Positions 26,705 through 36,500 of a DNA stretch of 64,000 nucleotides are shown here, one piece after another (position 1 is the first letter of the stretch; every line of letters begins with the position of its first letter). The position numbers and the translations under genes were made by a program. The notes under the pieces were generated by a model, which worked only from the letters and a program-made list of their open reading frames with translations, was not told the origin of the DNA and made no database searches. Origin of the DNA: DASWJZ01 sp963846475 (GTDB taxonomy: Bacteria; Pseudomonadota; Alphaproteobacteria; Rhizobiales; Afifellaceae); assembly GCA_963846475.1 (NCBI GenBank), contig CAWJVZ010000004.1:3596001-3660000 (forward strand). The letters are read 5' to 3'.

Positions 26705-27436
26705 TTGCAGAATGTGATTTGCATGAAGTGGGGAAGGGCGTACGGGGCGGATTACGTCAACAAGCTTTATTCGATGGTCAGCCGGAATACGTCGCGCCCT
26801 CTCCGCTTCGTCTGCTTCACCGACGATGCAGCGGCGCTCCGCCCCGAAATTCACGTTCTTCCGCTTCCGCAGATCGCCCTGCCGGAATCGCATCGTTGGA
26901 AGCCATGGCGAAAGATCGCGCTTTGGCAGCCGCAGCTCTCCGATCTGAACGGCGACGTGCTTTTCCTCGATCTCGACGTCGTGGTGACCGCATCCATCGA
27001 CCCCTTCTTCGACTTCCGGCCGGCCGAGACCTATTGCGTCATCGAGAACTGGACGCAACCCGGCTCCGGCATCGGCAACACCTCGGTGTTCCGGCTGCGC
27101 GTCGGCTCCCACGCCGAGGTTTACGACGCGTTGATGGGCGATCCGGAGGGGACGGTCCGCAAATTCCGCAACAGCCAGACCTTTGTCTCGCGCACCATCT
27201 CGAGCGCGGCGTTCTGGCCGGCGGAATGGTGCGTCAGCTTCAAACACAGCCTCATGCCGCGTTGGCCGCTGAATTTCGTGCGCTCGGCGCGGTTCCCCGT
27301 CGAGGCGCGGGTGACGTGCTTCACCGGTCATCCCAATCCCGACGAGGCGCGCGACGGAATCTGGCCGGCGGCCTGGTACAAGCGGATTCGCAAGCATGTC
27401 CGCCCGACGCCCTGGATCGCGGAACATTGGCGATAG
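26705..27436 (+). CDS. Glycosyltransferase-like protein
   Basis: A 243-residue protein that opens QNVICMKWGRAYGADYVNKL, followed by YSMVSRNTSRPLRFVCFTDD, as in small GT8/GT-A-like proteins of rhizobia. A DxD-type motif is present (VLFLDLDVVV), which would bind a metal-nucleotide sugar. Later come GIGNTSVFRLRVG and ARVTCFTGHPNPDEA. Acceptor and sugar are unknown; a surface polysaccharide role is likely. The start is TTG at 26705. It is convergent with another glycosyltransferase gene. Confidence 0.65.
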   Translation: MQNVICMKWGRAYGADYVNKLYSMVSRNTSRPLRFVCFTDDAAALRPEIHVLPLPQIALPESHRWKPWRKIALWQPQLSDLNGDVLFLDLDVVVTASIDPFFDFRPAETYCVIENWTQPGSGIGNTSVFRLRVGSHAEVYDALMGDPEGTVRKFRNSQTFVSRTISSAAFWPAEWCVSFKHSLMPRWPLNFVRSARFPVEARVTCFTGHPNPDEARDGIWPAAWYKRIRKHVRPTPWIAEHWR

Positions 27437-27578
27437 CGGCTTACATGCGGGGCGACACCAAAAGAGCGCCGCTCCATAGGCGGGTTTGGCGCAGCGCCCG
27501 GCGCATCGGTTTCTAGAGCCTGTTCGGGCGCGGATCGTAGCGCCGGGGTGAGCCGGGCGATCTTGCGGCAACCTTTCA

Positions 27579-28652
27579 TTAACGCCAGAAGCGGAACGCG
27601 CCCATGAGAGCGGCCTCCAGGCGTGCCCCCACCGCATCGAGCGAATAGGCTTTGATGGCGTGCTGGCGCCCCGCCGCGGCGACCTGGGCGGCCGGTTCGG
27701 GAGCGGTGGCAATCTCCTGGAGCCGTGCCGCTAACGCCCGCGAATTGTCGATCGGCACGAGATAACCGGTCTGCCCGTCCTCTATGATGTCCGACGGCCC
27801 ACATGTCGCCGTCGACACCACGACCTTGCCTCGCGCCATCGCCTCGATGAGGACGAGACCGAACGGCTCCCGCCGCGACGGCACGCAGAGCACGTCGAAA
27901 CGCGCGAAGAAGCGATCGAGCGCCTCGACCCAGCCGTGCCAGACGATCCTGTCGTCAATCCCGAGCTGCGCCGCCTCGGCGGCCAGCGCGGCATGCTCTG
28001 GCCCAGTGCCACCGATATGAAGCTCTAGGTCCAGCCCTGCTTCGACCGCATGCCCCGCGGCGCGCAGGAGCACGTCGATGCCCTTGTGGCGCTTCAGCTC
28101 GGCTAGCACGCCGATGCGCAGCGGCGCCGTGAGGTGCGGCGCCAGCGGTGAAGATGCAGGGTCTGCCGGCATCTCCAGGAGCGCGTTCGGAATAATCGAG
28201 ATGGTTCTGCGCAGCCGTTTCCTGCGGGCAAAGTCGTCCAGTTCGGATGCGTGCGCCTTCGATAAGGCCAGCCAGTTCCTGAACAGGCTGCGGCCGCCGC
28301 TCTTTTCGTTGTGGAAGACCGCAAATTGGGCGCTCGGCGGGGCGGCGAGCAGTGCCGGCAGCAGGAGCCTGGCGCCGTGGTGCACGATGGCGTCGACGCG
28401 GCGCTTGCGGAGCCGCAGCAGGGCCGCCAGCACGGCAGGCGACCTCAGCGCCTTCGACGGCACCGAGAGGGCGCCCTTGTGGAAAACCTTCAGGCCCAGC
28501 GCAGCAGCTTTCTCCGCGACCGGCTCCGAGGCGGTCCACAACTCGACGCGGTGGCCACGCCCTGATAACGCAAGCGCATGGGCCAGCGCCGCGTTGACGA
28601 TGCCGCCGCGCTCCGTACGGCTCGGATGGATAAAGATCACGTCGAGGGACAC
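27579..28652 (-). CDS. GT4-family glycosyltransferase
   Basis: A 357-residue GT-B glycosyltransferase. The N-terminal domain has FIHPSRTERGGIVNAALAHA, and the C-terminal donor domain has RIGVLAELKRHKGIDVLLRA, VLCVPSRREPFGLVLIEAMA (the E-x7-E motif) and GQTGYLVPIDNSRALAARL. GTG at 28652 is chosen as the start because it is where homology begins and because upstream codons overlap the radical-SAM gene region. It lies 73 bases downstream of that gene on the same strand. Likely role in lipopolysaccharide or exopolysaccharide assembly. Confidence 0.82.
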   Translation of the reverse strand: MSLDVIFIHPSRTERGGIVNAALAHALALSGRGHRVELWTASEPVAEKAAALGLKVFHKGALSVPSKALRSPAVLAALLRLRKRRVDAIVHHGARLLLPALLAAPPSAQFAVFHNEKSGGRSLFRNWLALSKAHASELDDFARRKRLRRTISIIPNALLEMPADPASSPLAPHLTAPLRIGVLAELKRHKGIDVLLRAAGHAVEAGLDLELHIGGTGPEHAALAAEAAQLGIDDRIVWHGWVEALDRFFARFDVLCVPSRREPFGLVLIEAMARGKVVVSTATCGPSDIIEDGQTGYLVPIDNSRALAARLQEIATAPEPAAQVAAAGRQHAIKAYSLDAVGARLEAALMGAFRFWR

Positions 28653-28725
28653 GCGCCGCTCAGTTGCTTCGTGGCTGATTGCAGCAGTTCGCTGGAAGAA
28701 CTCAAGCGGCGTCCCGCGCCGGACC

Positions 28726-30494
28726 TCAGCCCATTGCCGCGGCGCGGATCTTAAGGAGACGTCGCTCCTGCGCCACATACGCCTTCGCCTCGCCGCTCTG
28801 GAACATGTCGAGCTTGTCGCTGTCGTCGTCGGCGACCGGCGTCAGCGCCTCGTCCATATAGGCGCGGCGGTTCGGGTCGCGCTTGATCGCCTGATAGCGC
28901 CCGTACATGCGCCCCCACAGCCACAGCCAGCGTACCTGCTTGATGAGCATCTCGGACAGATAGCGCGGGTAGAAACGCCAGGCGGGCTCGATCGGCATGC
29001 CGCTCCGCCGGTCGCGGCGGGATTTCAGCCGCACGAAGCCGCATTCCAGCGGGTGCATTTTCTCGATGCGGATCGAGCCGATGAACCAGTTGAGGATGAA
29101 CAGCGTCTTGCCGATGCTGTTGCCGGTGGCGCCGGCCCGGCGCAGCACCCGCTCCACGTGCTCGTCGGAATAATAGGTGTCCCAGGCTCGTCTGTAGACC
29201 TCCTCCCACACCTCCTTCGACATCAGCGGATGCGCCGTCGTGGCGTGGTTGAGGTCGTAGTTGTTGAGGTCGGGGTCCATCTCGACGCCCTTTTCCCACA
29301 GACTGCTTGTGGTCCTCCGAGCCCGGCAGGGGCGTGAGATAGAAGAATTCCAGGATGTCGACCGGCAGCTCGCGCTGGATCACCTGGATGTCGCGCTGGA
29401 TCCGCTCGGGCGTGTCGTTGGGAAAGCCGAGGATATAGCCGCAATAGGTCAGCACCTTCGCCTCTTTCCAGGCGAGCAGCATTTTTCGGTATTCGGTGAT
29501 CTTGTTCTGCCGCTTCTTCGCCGCCAGCGAGATTGTCGGGGCTGACATTCTCCAGGCCGATGAAGACGCGCCGCACGCCGGCCCGCGCCGCCTTCTCGAT
29601 GAAGTTCGGCAGCCGGTGGCAGAGCGTGTCGACCTGGATGATGAAGCGAATGTTGATGCCGTCGCGCTCGCGCAGCTGGATCAGCCGATCGAAAATCTGC
29701 TCCCAGTCCTTGTTGCGGGCGAAATTGTCGTCGGTGATGAAGAAGCGGACGATGCCATGGCGGGCATTCTCGCGAACGATCTTTTCCACATCGTCGGCCG
29801 AGCGGCGCCGCGACTTGCGGCCCTGAACGTTGATGATCGTGCAGAACGAGCACTGGAAGGGGCAGCCGCGGCCGGCGTCGAAGCTGGCGTTCGCGCCGTA
29901 GGTGCGCTTCACCACCGAGGCCGGGAGGTGCGGGATCGGCACATGCTCGATGCCCGGCAAATCGGCCATGAAATTGTAGATCGGCTTCAGCTCGCCGGCG
30001 ATGGCGTCGCGCAGGACCTGCTCGAGCCGGCCCTCCTCGGCCTCGCCGGCGAAGATGAAGGCGCCGAGATCGAGCGCCTTCTGCACGTTCGGCTCGATGC
30101 CGGGCAGCATGGCGAGCGTGCCGGAGACGTGGAAGCCGCCGATGCCGACCTCGATGCCCAGCCGGCGGAAAGCGGCTGTCAGGTCGAGGGCGCGCGGAAA
30201 CTGGTTCGACTGCACGCCGACCAGCATGACCATGCCCGCGCCGGCCTGGCGGATGGAGCGGGCGATGACGGCGGGCTTGATGCGCCGGTTGGTCTCGTCG
30301 ATCGCGACGAGGTCGAGCTCGATGTCGGGCCCGAGCGCCTGGCGCTCGGCACAGTTCTGGGCGAGGCCATAGAGGCAGGCGAGCGAGTTCGCCGGGATCG
30401 GCGAGCGCAGCCATTGGATGACGTAGCCGTCGTCGTCGTAGTGCGACGGCTTGATCAGCACCAGTCGAAACAGTCGGCGGGTCGACCCGGCCAT
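28726..30494 (-). CDS. B12-binding-domain radical SAM protein, two frameshifts
   Basis: About 585 residues when joined over shifts near 29535 and 29305. The N-terminal part is a cobalamin-binding-like Rossmann domain (MVMLVGVQSNQFPRALDL, GIEVGIGGFHVSG). The radical SAM core has the iron-sulphur cysteines in RGCPFQCSFCTI and FIGLENVSPDN. After the first shift come TYCGYILGFPNDTPERIQ and EFFYLTPLPGSEDH, and after the second YDLNHATTAHPLMSKEVWEE. Such proteins carry out methylations or rearrangements of membrane lipids or secondary metabolites (the HpnP/HpnJ neighbourhood of the family). The product is unknown. Confidence 0.78.
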
Positions 30495-30600
30495 ACCGCA
30501 AATCTCCAGGAGGATTCTCTCGCCAGACTAGCGGAGAAAGCGCGGCATGGGGCATCAATTCGGCAAATAAGCGGCGGGGCCGCATTCGTGCAGGCGCGGA

Positions 30601-32256
30601 TCAGCGCTGCGCGTTCCGCCAGTCCGGGTGCATCCACGGCTCCAGGTTGGAGGCCGGCAGCGGCGGGCGGCCGAGGATATGGTCGGCGGCTTTTTCCCCG
30701 ACCATGATCGAGGGACCGTTCAGGTTGCCGTTGGTGATCTCCGGAAAGATCGACGAATCCGCGATGCGCAGCCCGTGCGTGCCGATGACGCGGCATTCAG
30801 GATCGACGACCGAATTGACGTCGTCGATCGCGCCCATGCGGCAGGTGCCGCACGGGTGATAGGCGCTCTCGACGTTGTCGCGGATGAAGTCGTCGAGCTC
30901 TTCATCGCTCTGCGCGGCCTCGCCCGGCGCGATCTCCTCGCCCCGATATGAAGCAAGCGCCGGCTGCGCAAAAATTTCCCGCGTCAGGCGGATCGCCTTG
31001 CGGAAATCCTGCCAGTCCTGCGGCGTGCTCATGTAATTGAATCGGATCGACGGCGCCTCGCGCGAGTCCCTGGATCGGAGTTTTACGCTGCCGCGCGACG
31101 GCGAGCGCATCGGCCCGATATGCACCTGGTAGCCGTGCGCCGTCGCCGCGGCGCGGCCGTCGTAGCGGATCGCCGCCGGCAGGAAATGCAGCTGCAAATC
31201 GGGATAGCGCACACCGGCGGCGGAGCGGATGAAGGCGCAGGCCTCGAAATGGTTTGTCGCGCCGAGCCCGGTGCCGAAGGCCAGCCATTCGATGCCGATG
31301 CGCGCCCGCGCCAGCAGTCCGAGATGGGCGTTGAGCGTGATCGGGCGCGTGCAGGCTTGCTGCACATAAACTTCCAGGTGGTCCTGCAGGTTGGCGCCGA
31401 CCCCCGGCCGGTTCACCAGCACCTCGAGTCCGTGCTCCCTGAGCTGCGCCGCCGGCCCGATTCCGGAGAGCATCAGCAGTTTTGGCGAATTGATCGACGA
31501 CGCGGCAAGGATGACCTCCTTGCGCGCCCGCACGACATCCTGGCGCCCCCACCGGCGGATGGCGACGCCGGTGGCCCGCCGCCCGTCAAAGGTGATCCGC
31601 TCGGCATGCACGCCGGTCATCAGCTCGACGTTAGGCCGCTTCAAGGCGGGCCGGAGATAGGCGTTGGCCGCCGACCAGCGCCGGCCCTGCCACACCGTCA
31701 TCTCCATCGGCCCAAAACCTTCCTGCTTGGCGCCGTTGTAATCCTCCGTCAGGGAGTAGCCGGCTTCCAGGCCGGCGTCCGTGAAGGCGCGGTAGAGCGG
31801 GTTCGATAGGGAACCGCGGGTGACGTGCAGCGGGCCGTCGGTTCCGCGCCAGCCGTCCTCGCCGCCATGCGCCGTCTCCAGCCGTTTGAAATAGGGGAGC
31901 ACGTCCTTAAAGGCCCATCCCGTAGCCCCGGCCTCTTCCCACAAATCGAAATCCATGGCGTGGCCGCGTACGAAAACCATGCCGTTGATGGATGAGGAGC
32001 CGCCGATCACTTTTCCGCGCGGCGTGGCGAGTTGTCTGCCGCCGAGATGCGGTTCCGGCTCGGTGCGGTAGCCCCAATCGTAGGTCCGCATGTTCATCGG
32101 GATGGAGAAGGCCGCCGGCATCTGGATCAGCGGTCCGAAATCTGTGCCGCCATATTCAAGGACGAGCACGCGGTTGGCGCCGTCCTCCGACAGGCGGTAA
32201 GCCAGCGCGCAGCCGGCCGAGCCGGCTCCCACGATGACGTAGTCTGCCTCAAGCAT
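30601..32256 (-). CDS. betA: Choline dehydrogenase (GMC oxidoreductase)
   Basis: A 551-residue protein. It begins ADYVIVGAGSAGCALAYRLS, the FAD-binding GxGxxG, and shows the GMC signatures GKVIGGSSSINGMVFVRGH and NSPKLLMLSGIGPA, plus the active-site His in SAYHPCGTCRMG. BetA oxidises choline to betaine aldehyde at the inner membrane. Its start overlaps the end of betI by 8 bases, so the two are co-translated. betB, the next enzyme, is absent from this window. Length matches BetA (~550). Confidence 0.9.
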   Translation of the reverse strand: MLEADYVIVGAGSAGCALAYRLSEDGANRVLVLEYGGTDFGPLIQMPAAFSIPMNMRTYDWGYRTEPEPHLGGRQLATPRGKVIGGSSSINGMVFVRGHAMDFDLWEEAGATGWAFKDVLPYFKRLETAHGGEDGWRGTDGPLHVTRGSLSNPLYRAFTDAGLEAGYSLTEDYNGAKQEGFGPMEMTVWQGRRWSAANAYLRPALKRPNVELMTGVHAERITFDGRRATGVAIRRWGRQDVVRARKEVILAASSINSPKLLMLSGIGPAAQLREHGLEVLVNRPGVGANLQDHLEVYVQQACTRPITLNAHLGLLARARIGIEWLAFGTGLGATNHFEACAFIRSAAGVRYPDLQLHFLPAAIRYDGRAAATAHGYQVHIGPMRSPSRGSVKLRSRDSREAPSIRFNYMSTPQDWQDFRKAIRLTREIFAQPALASYRGEEIAPGEAAQSDEELDDFIRDNVESAYHPCGTCRMGAIDDVNSVVDPECRVIGTHGLRIADSSIFPEITNGNLNGPSIMVGEKAADHILGRPPLPASNLEPWMHPDWRNAQR

Positions 32257-32836
32257 CGCTGCGCCTGAGGGAGTCGCGGACGGCGCGCTCGACAAAGCGG
32301 GCCGCCCCTTCGGGATCGGGAGAATCCTCGGCGAGGGAACGGCGGATCCACAGCCCGTCGATGAGTGCGGCGGCCGTTTCGGCGACCAACGCGGCGTGCT
32401 CGCGCGTGGTCAGGTCACGCAGCGCGTGGACGAGATTGCTCTCCAGGCGTCGGGTATAGATGCGCAGCAGCCGACGGGCTTCCGGGTCGGTCTGTGCCTG
32501 CACGTAGAAAGCCAGCCAGGCCGAGATGACCGCGGGGCGGAACTGCCCGGCCGCGAAGTTGCCGCGAATGACCGCAGAGATGCGCTCCTCGGGCGTCCGC
32601 GCCTCGGCCAGCCGCGCCTGAATCTCGTCAGATAGCTCGCTGAGCAGGTGCCGCATCGTGGCGAGCAGCAGCTGGTCCTTGCCGCCGAAATAATGGTGCG
32701 CCAGCGCCGCCGAGACCCCGGCGCGACGGGCGATCTCGCCCATGGTCACCTGTCCCATGCCGCGGGCGTGAATGGCCTCGATCGCCGCCGAGATGAGCGC
32801 CTTGCGCCGCAATGGCTCCATTCCGATGCGGGGCAT
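32249..32836 (-). CDS. betI: Choline-responsive TetR-family repressor
   Basis: A 195-residue regulator. It begins MPRIGMEPLRRKALISAAIE and has the TetR helix-turn-helix QVTMGEIARRAGVSAALAHH, followed by YFGGKDQLLLATMRHLL, as in BetI. The C-terminal domain senses choline. It represses the bet genes and, judging from the operator at 32873-32892, probably the divergent choXWV genes as well. The gene order betI-betA with cho genes adjacent is common in rhizobia. Confidence 0.9.
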   Translation of the reverse strand: MPRIGMEPLRRKALISAAIEAIHARGMGQVTMGEIARRAGVSAALAHHYFGGKDQLLLATMRHLLSELSDEIQARLAEARTPEERISAVIRGNFAAGQFRPAVISAWLAFYVQAQTDPEARRLLRIYTRRLESNLVHALRDLTTREHAALVAETAAALIDGLWIRRSLAEDSPDPEGAARFVERAVRDSLRRSDA

Positions 32837-32872
32837 TCCGGCTCCTCCGTCAGGGGTGACGCCTAGCGGATT

Positions 32873-32892
32873 TTGATTGGCCGATCAATCAA
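32873..32892. promoter_or_regulatory. Probable BetI operator
   Basis: TTGATTGGCCGATCAATCAA lies between the divergent betI and choX genes. It is a partial palindrome (TTGATT...AATCAA) and resembles the E. coli BetI site, which contains GATTGGAC followed by GTTCAAT. Position, symmetry and sequence all fit control of both operons from one site. Confidence 0.65.
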
Positions 32893-32992
32893 CAGGAACT
32901 TGCAAGCTCCGGCATTTGATGTTTCGCTGCCGCAGGAGGCGGCACGCCGCCGAAGCGTCCGGCCGCACAAAAACGTGGAGAGGGAGATTTCC

Positions 32993-33940
32993 ATGCACAC
33001 ACTGATGAAGGGCATCGGGGCCGCCGCCGTCGCGCTCGCGCTCTCGGCCGCCACCGCCGCCGCGGCGGACCCGGAGAGCTGCAAGACGGTGCGCTTCTCC
33101 GACGTCGGCTGGACGGACATCACCGCGACCACGGCCGTCGCCTCGACGCTCCTCAAGGCGCTCGGCTACGAGCCGGAAGTGCAGGTGCTTTCCGTGCCCG
33201 TCACCTACGCCTCGCTGAAGAACAAGGACATCGACGTGTTCCTCGGCAACTGGATGCCGACGATGGAAGGCGATATCGCACCCTATCGTGACGACAAGTC
33301 GGTTGAGACGGTGCGCACCAACTTGGAAGGCGCAAAATATACGCTTGCGGTCCCGAAATACACCCACGACGCCGGTCTCAAGAGCTTCGAGGATATCGCG
33401 AAGTTCAAGGATGAGCTGGACGGCAAAATCTACGGGATCGAGCCCGGCAACGACGGCAATCGCTTGATCCTCGAAATGATCGAGGGCGGCAAGTTCGGCC
33501 TGTCCGATTTCGAGCTCGTCGAGTCTTCCGAGCAGGGCATGCTGGCGCAAGCCATGCGAGCCGTCGAGCGCAAGGAGCCGATCGTCTTCCTCGGCTGGGA
33601 GCCGCATCCGATGAACGCCAACATCGAGATGGCCTATCTTTCGGGCGGCGACGAAGTTTTTGGACCGAATTTCGGCGGCGCGACCGTCCATACCAATGTC
33701 CGCCAGGGCTATCTCCAGGAGTGTCCCAACGTCGGCAAGCTCCTGCAGAATCTTTCGTTCACGCTGGACATGGAGAACGAAATCATGGGCTCCATCCTGA
33801 ACGATGGGGTGGAGGCCGGCGCTGCGGCGAAGGAATGGCTGAAGGCCCATCCCGAAGCGGTGGACCCATGGCTGGAAGGCGTCACCACTTTCGACGGCGG
33901 CGACGCCGCCGCGGCCGTGAAGGAGGCGATCGGCTCCTGA
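32993..33940 (+). CDS. choX: Choline ABC transporter substrate-binding protein
   Basis: A 315-residue exported protein with the signal peptide MHTLMKGIGAAAVALALSAA...AAAADPE, then CKTVRFSDVGWTDITATTAV, characteristic of ChoX/ProX-like OpuAC domains. VFLGNWMPTMEGDI and PIVFLGWEPHPMN include the Trp residues that form the aromatic box around the trimethylammonium group. The start at 32993 has GGAGAGGGAG upstream. It captures choline in the periplasm for ChoW and ChoV, which follow in the same operon. Confidence 0.9.
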   Translation: MHTLMKGIGAAAVALALSAATAAAADPESCKTVRFSDVGWTDITATTAVASTLLKALGYEPEVQVLSVPVTYASLKNKDIDVFLGNWMPTMEGDIAPYRDDKSVETVRTNLEGAKYTLAVPKYTHDAGLKSFEDIAKFKDELDGKIYGIEPGNDGNRLILEMIEGGKFGLSDFELVESSEQGMLAQAMRAVERKEPIVFLGWEPHPMNANIEMAYLSGGDEVFGPNFGGATVHTNVRQGYLQECPNVGKLLQNLSFTLDMENEIMGSILNDGVEAGAAAKEWLKAHPEAVDPWLEGVTTFDGGDAAAAVKEAIGS

Positions 33941-33996
33941 TACGACGGGCCTGTCGGTAGAGCGAACCGGCGGGCGCGACTCGTTGAGGCAAGCGC

Positions 33997-34854
33997 ATGG
34001 AGGAATGGCTCACAGCCTATAAAATTCCCGTCGGCATGTGGGGTAAGCAGTTCTTCGACGTGCTCACGACGTCGCTGGACTGGTTCTTCGACGGTCTGGC
34101 GAGCGGAATTTCCGTCGCGCTCGAGGCGATGATCGACCTGTTGATGTGGCCGCCGCCGCTGGTCGTCATCGCCGCTTTCGGCGCGCTCGCTTACGTCCTG
34201 CAGCGCTCCCTGGTCATCGCCGGCGGTGTCGCTCTCGGTCTCCTGTACATTGCCAATCAGGGCCTGTGGCAGGAGACGATCGAGACGCTCGCGCTGGTCA
34301 TCGGAGCCGCTGCCGCTTCGATGGGCATCGGCGTGCCCGTCGGCATCGCGGCCGCCCACCGGGACTGGCTTTTCAGGCTGCTACGTCCCGTCCTCGATCT
34401 CATGCAGACGCTGCCGACCTTCGTCTATCTCATCCCGGCGCTCGTGCTGTTCGGCCTCGGCCTCGCGCCGGGCCTCATCACCACCGTCATCTTCGCCATC
34501 GCCGCGCCGATCCGGCTCACCCACCTCGGCATCACCTCGGTGCCGCAGCAGCTCATCGAGGCGGGCGAGGCTTTCGGCGCCACCAAGCGCCAGCTCCTGT
34601 GGAAAGTCGAGCTGCCCGCAGCAATGCCGACCATCATGGCCGGCCTGACGCAATGCATCATGCTCTGCCTGTCCATGGTGGTGATTGCGGCCCTGATCGG
34701 CGCCAACGGCCTGGGCAAGCCGGTCGTGCGCGCCCTCAACACGGTCAATATCCCGATGGGGATCGAGGCGGGGCTGGCGATCGTGGTGCTCGCCATTATC
34801 CTCGACCGGGTCTGCCGTGTCGGCGACGCGCGCGGCGCCGGCAGCCGCAAATGA
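33997..34854 (+). CDS. choW: Choline ABC transporter permease
   Basis: A 285-residue membrane protein with about six to seven hydrophobic segments and a BPD-type domain. It resembles ProW/ChoW: LPTFVYLIPALVLFGLGLAP and an EAA loop at EAGEAFGATKRQLLWKVELP. It forms the choline channel in the inner membrane together with ChoV. It lies 56 bases after choX, and its stop overlaps the start of choV as ATGA. Confidence 0.9.
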   Translation: MEEWLTAYKIPVGMWGKQFFDVLTTSLDWFFDGLASGISVALEAMIDLLMWPPPLVVIAAFGALAYVLQRSLVIAGGVALGLLYIANQGLWQETIETLALVIGAAAASMGIGVPVGIAAAHRDWLFRLLRPVLDLMQTLPTFVYLIPALVLFGLGLAPGLITTVIFAIAAPIRLTHLGITSVPQQLIEAGEAFGATKRQLLWKVELPAAMPTIMAGLTQCIMLCLSMVVIAALIGANGLGKPVVRALNTVNIPMGIEAGLAIVVLAIILDRVCRVGDARGAGSRK

Positions 34855-36029
34855 CCGACTGCGCGGTATCCTTCCGCCACGTCGACATCATGTTCGGCAA
34901 GAGCGCCGCAGAAGGCCTGGCGCTCCTCGACCGCGGCGCCGACCGCAGCGAAATCCTGGCCAAATGCGGCGCGATCCTGGGCGTCGCCGATGCCACGCTC
35001 GACGTCGGCGAGGGCGAGATCACCGTGCTGATGGGGCTCTCCGGCTCCGGCAAATCGACGCTGATGCGCGCCGTCAACGGCCTCAACAGGCCGGTGCGCG
35101 GCAGCGTGCTGGTCCAGGACGGCGCGCGCATGGTCGACGTCTGCAAGTGCGACCGCGACACGCTACGCCGCCTCCGCATGGGGCGGGTCGCCATGGTGTT
35201 CCAGCAATTCGCGCTGCTGCCCTGGCGCACGGTCGCGGAGAATGTCGGCTTCGGCCTGGAGCTTGCGGGCGTGGCGGACGCGGAGCGGCGCGCGCGCGTG
35301 GCCAAGCAGCTCGAGCTGGTCGGCTTGGCGGCCTGGGCGGGAAAATACGCCAACGAGCTCTCCGGCGGCATGCAGCAGCGCGTCGGGCTGGCGCGCGCCT
35401 TCGCCACCGAAGCGCCGATCCTGTTGATGGACGAGCCTTTTTCGGCGCTCGACCCGCTGATCCGCACAAAACTGCAGGACGAGCTCCTGGAGCTGCAGCG
35501 GCAGCTGAAACGCACCATCATCTTCGTCAGCCACGACCTCGACGAGGCGCTGAAAATCGGCACCCGCATCGCCATCATGGAGGCGGGCCGCATCGTCCAG
35601 TACGGCGTGCCGCAGGAGATCGTGCTCAATCCCGCCAACGACTATGTGCGCGATTTCGTCGCCCATATGAACCCGCTCAACGTGTTGAGGGCGCAGGAGA
35701 TTATGGTCCCCTTCGCCCGCCTGGCGCGGGCCGGCAACGGGGCCGCGCGGATCGACGAGGAGCTCACGCTGACGGCTGCGGGGGAGGGGCGGCGGAACGG
35801 CGAGGCCGTGCCGGTCGTCGCGCTGGAGGACGCCGCTTCCGCGCCGCGCCGCGCCATTATCACGGTGCAGGCCGAGACGCCGCTCCGGGCGCTCATCGAC
35901 GCGCGGCTCAAGCACACCGGCCCCTTCGTGGTGCGGGAGGGCGGCGCGGTCAGCGGCCTGATCCGCGACGAGGACCTGTTCCGCTGCATGACCAGCACGC
36001 GGGAGCTTGCGGCGTCCCGACCCGGCTAG
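34851..36029 (+). CDS. choV: Choline ABC transporter ATP-binding protein
   Basis: A 392-residue ATPase of the ProV/ChoV type. It has Walker A GLSGSGKSTL, signature LSGGMQQRVGLARA, Walker B ILLMDEPFSALDP and switch His in FVSHDLDEAL. The C-terminal ~90 residues (from about residue 300) resemble a single degenerate CBS region (KHTGPFVVREGGAVSGLIRD). ATGA overlap with choW indicates translational coupling. It powers choline uptake. Confidence 0.9.
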   Translation: MTDCAVSFRHVDIMFGKSAAEGLALLDRGADRSEILAKCGAILGVADATLDVGEGEITVLMGLSGSGKSTLMRAVNGLNRPVRGSVLVQDGARMVDVCKCDRDTLRRLRMGRVAMVFQQFALLPWRTVAENVGFGLELAGVADAERRARVAKQLELVGLAAWAGKYANELSGGMQQRVGLARAFATEAPILLMDEPFSALDPLIRTKLQDELLELQRQLKRTIIFVSHDLDEALKIGTRIAIMEAGRIVQYGVPQEIVLNPANDYVRDFVAHMNPLNVLRAQEIMVPFARLARAGNGAARIDEELTLTAAGEGRRNGEAVPVVALEDAASAPRRAIITVQAETPLRALIDARLKHTGPFVVREGGAVSGLIRDEDLFRCMTSTRELAASRPG

Positions 36030-36229
36030 AAGCCGCAATGTTCAGGATGAAGCACCTTTTGCAGGGTGCGGCCGCCGTTCGGTTTTCCGGAAAATCCTCG
36101 ATGCCGAACAACGCCCGAACATGCCATCCTCTAGAACGACCAAGCGCCGAACCGATCAGAACAGGCCGTCCTCGCGCGGCTTGTTCGGTATGTTCGGTAC
36201 GGTTCCGGGCCCTGCGCCGGCCGGCGGCA

Positions 36230-36259
36230 TTGACAAAAGCACCCCGCCTTCCCTATGTG
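36230..36259 (+). promoter_or_regulatory. Probable housekeeping promoter of rpmJ
   Basis: TTGACA (36230-36235) is followed after 18 bases by TATGTG (36254-36259), 48 bases before the rpmJ start. This is a good match to an alphaproteobacterial sigma-70-type promoter. The 36030-36229 stretch before it holds no gene. Confidence 0.55.
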
Positions 36260-36306
36260 CGGCGCGAGCATTTTGGCGCGCTTGCCCCGCGCGCGGGACG
36301 AAATCC

Positions 36307-36432
36307 ATGAAAGTCAAGAATTCGCTGCGGGCGCTTCGGGCCCGCCACCGCGACAATCGCCTGGTCCGCCGCAAGGGCCGGGTCTATGTCATCAACAAGA
36401 CGCAGAAGCGCTACAAGGCCCGCCAGGGCTGA
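36307..36432 (+). CDS. rpmJ: 50S ribosomal protein L36, cysteine-free form
   Basis: A 41-residue protein, MKVKNSLRALRARHRDNRLV and onward to KTQKRYKARQG. It matches the alphaproteobacterial L36, which lacks the zinc-binding cysteines of the E. coli form. It is part of the large ribosomal subunit. Length and sequence are normal for the order. It is preceded by its own likely promoter and followed after 68 bases by the TPR gene. Confidence 0.93.
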   Translation: MKVKNSLRALRARHRDNRLVRRKGRVYVINKTQKRYKARQG

Positions 36433-36500
36433 GCCCGCCGCAGCTCCGCCGCGAAAAAGCGTGTTTTGACGCGCCTGCCGGAAGGGCGTATTTTTCCGGC

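Noticed and set aside
28653..28778. Longer N-terminus for the GT4 glycosyltransferase
   Set aside because: The extra residues overlap the end of the radical-SAM gene and do not resemble the family; homology begins at the GTG at 28652.
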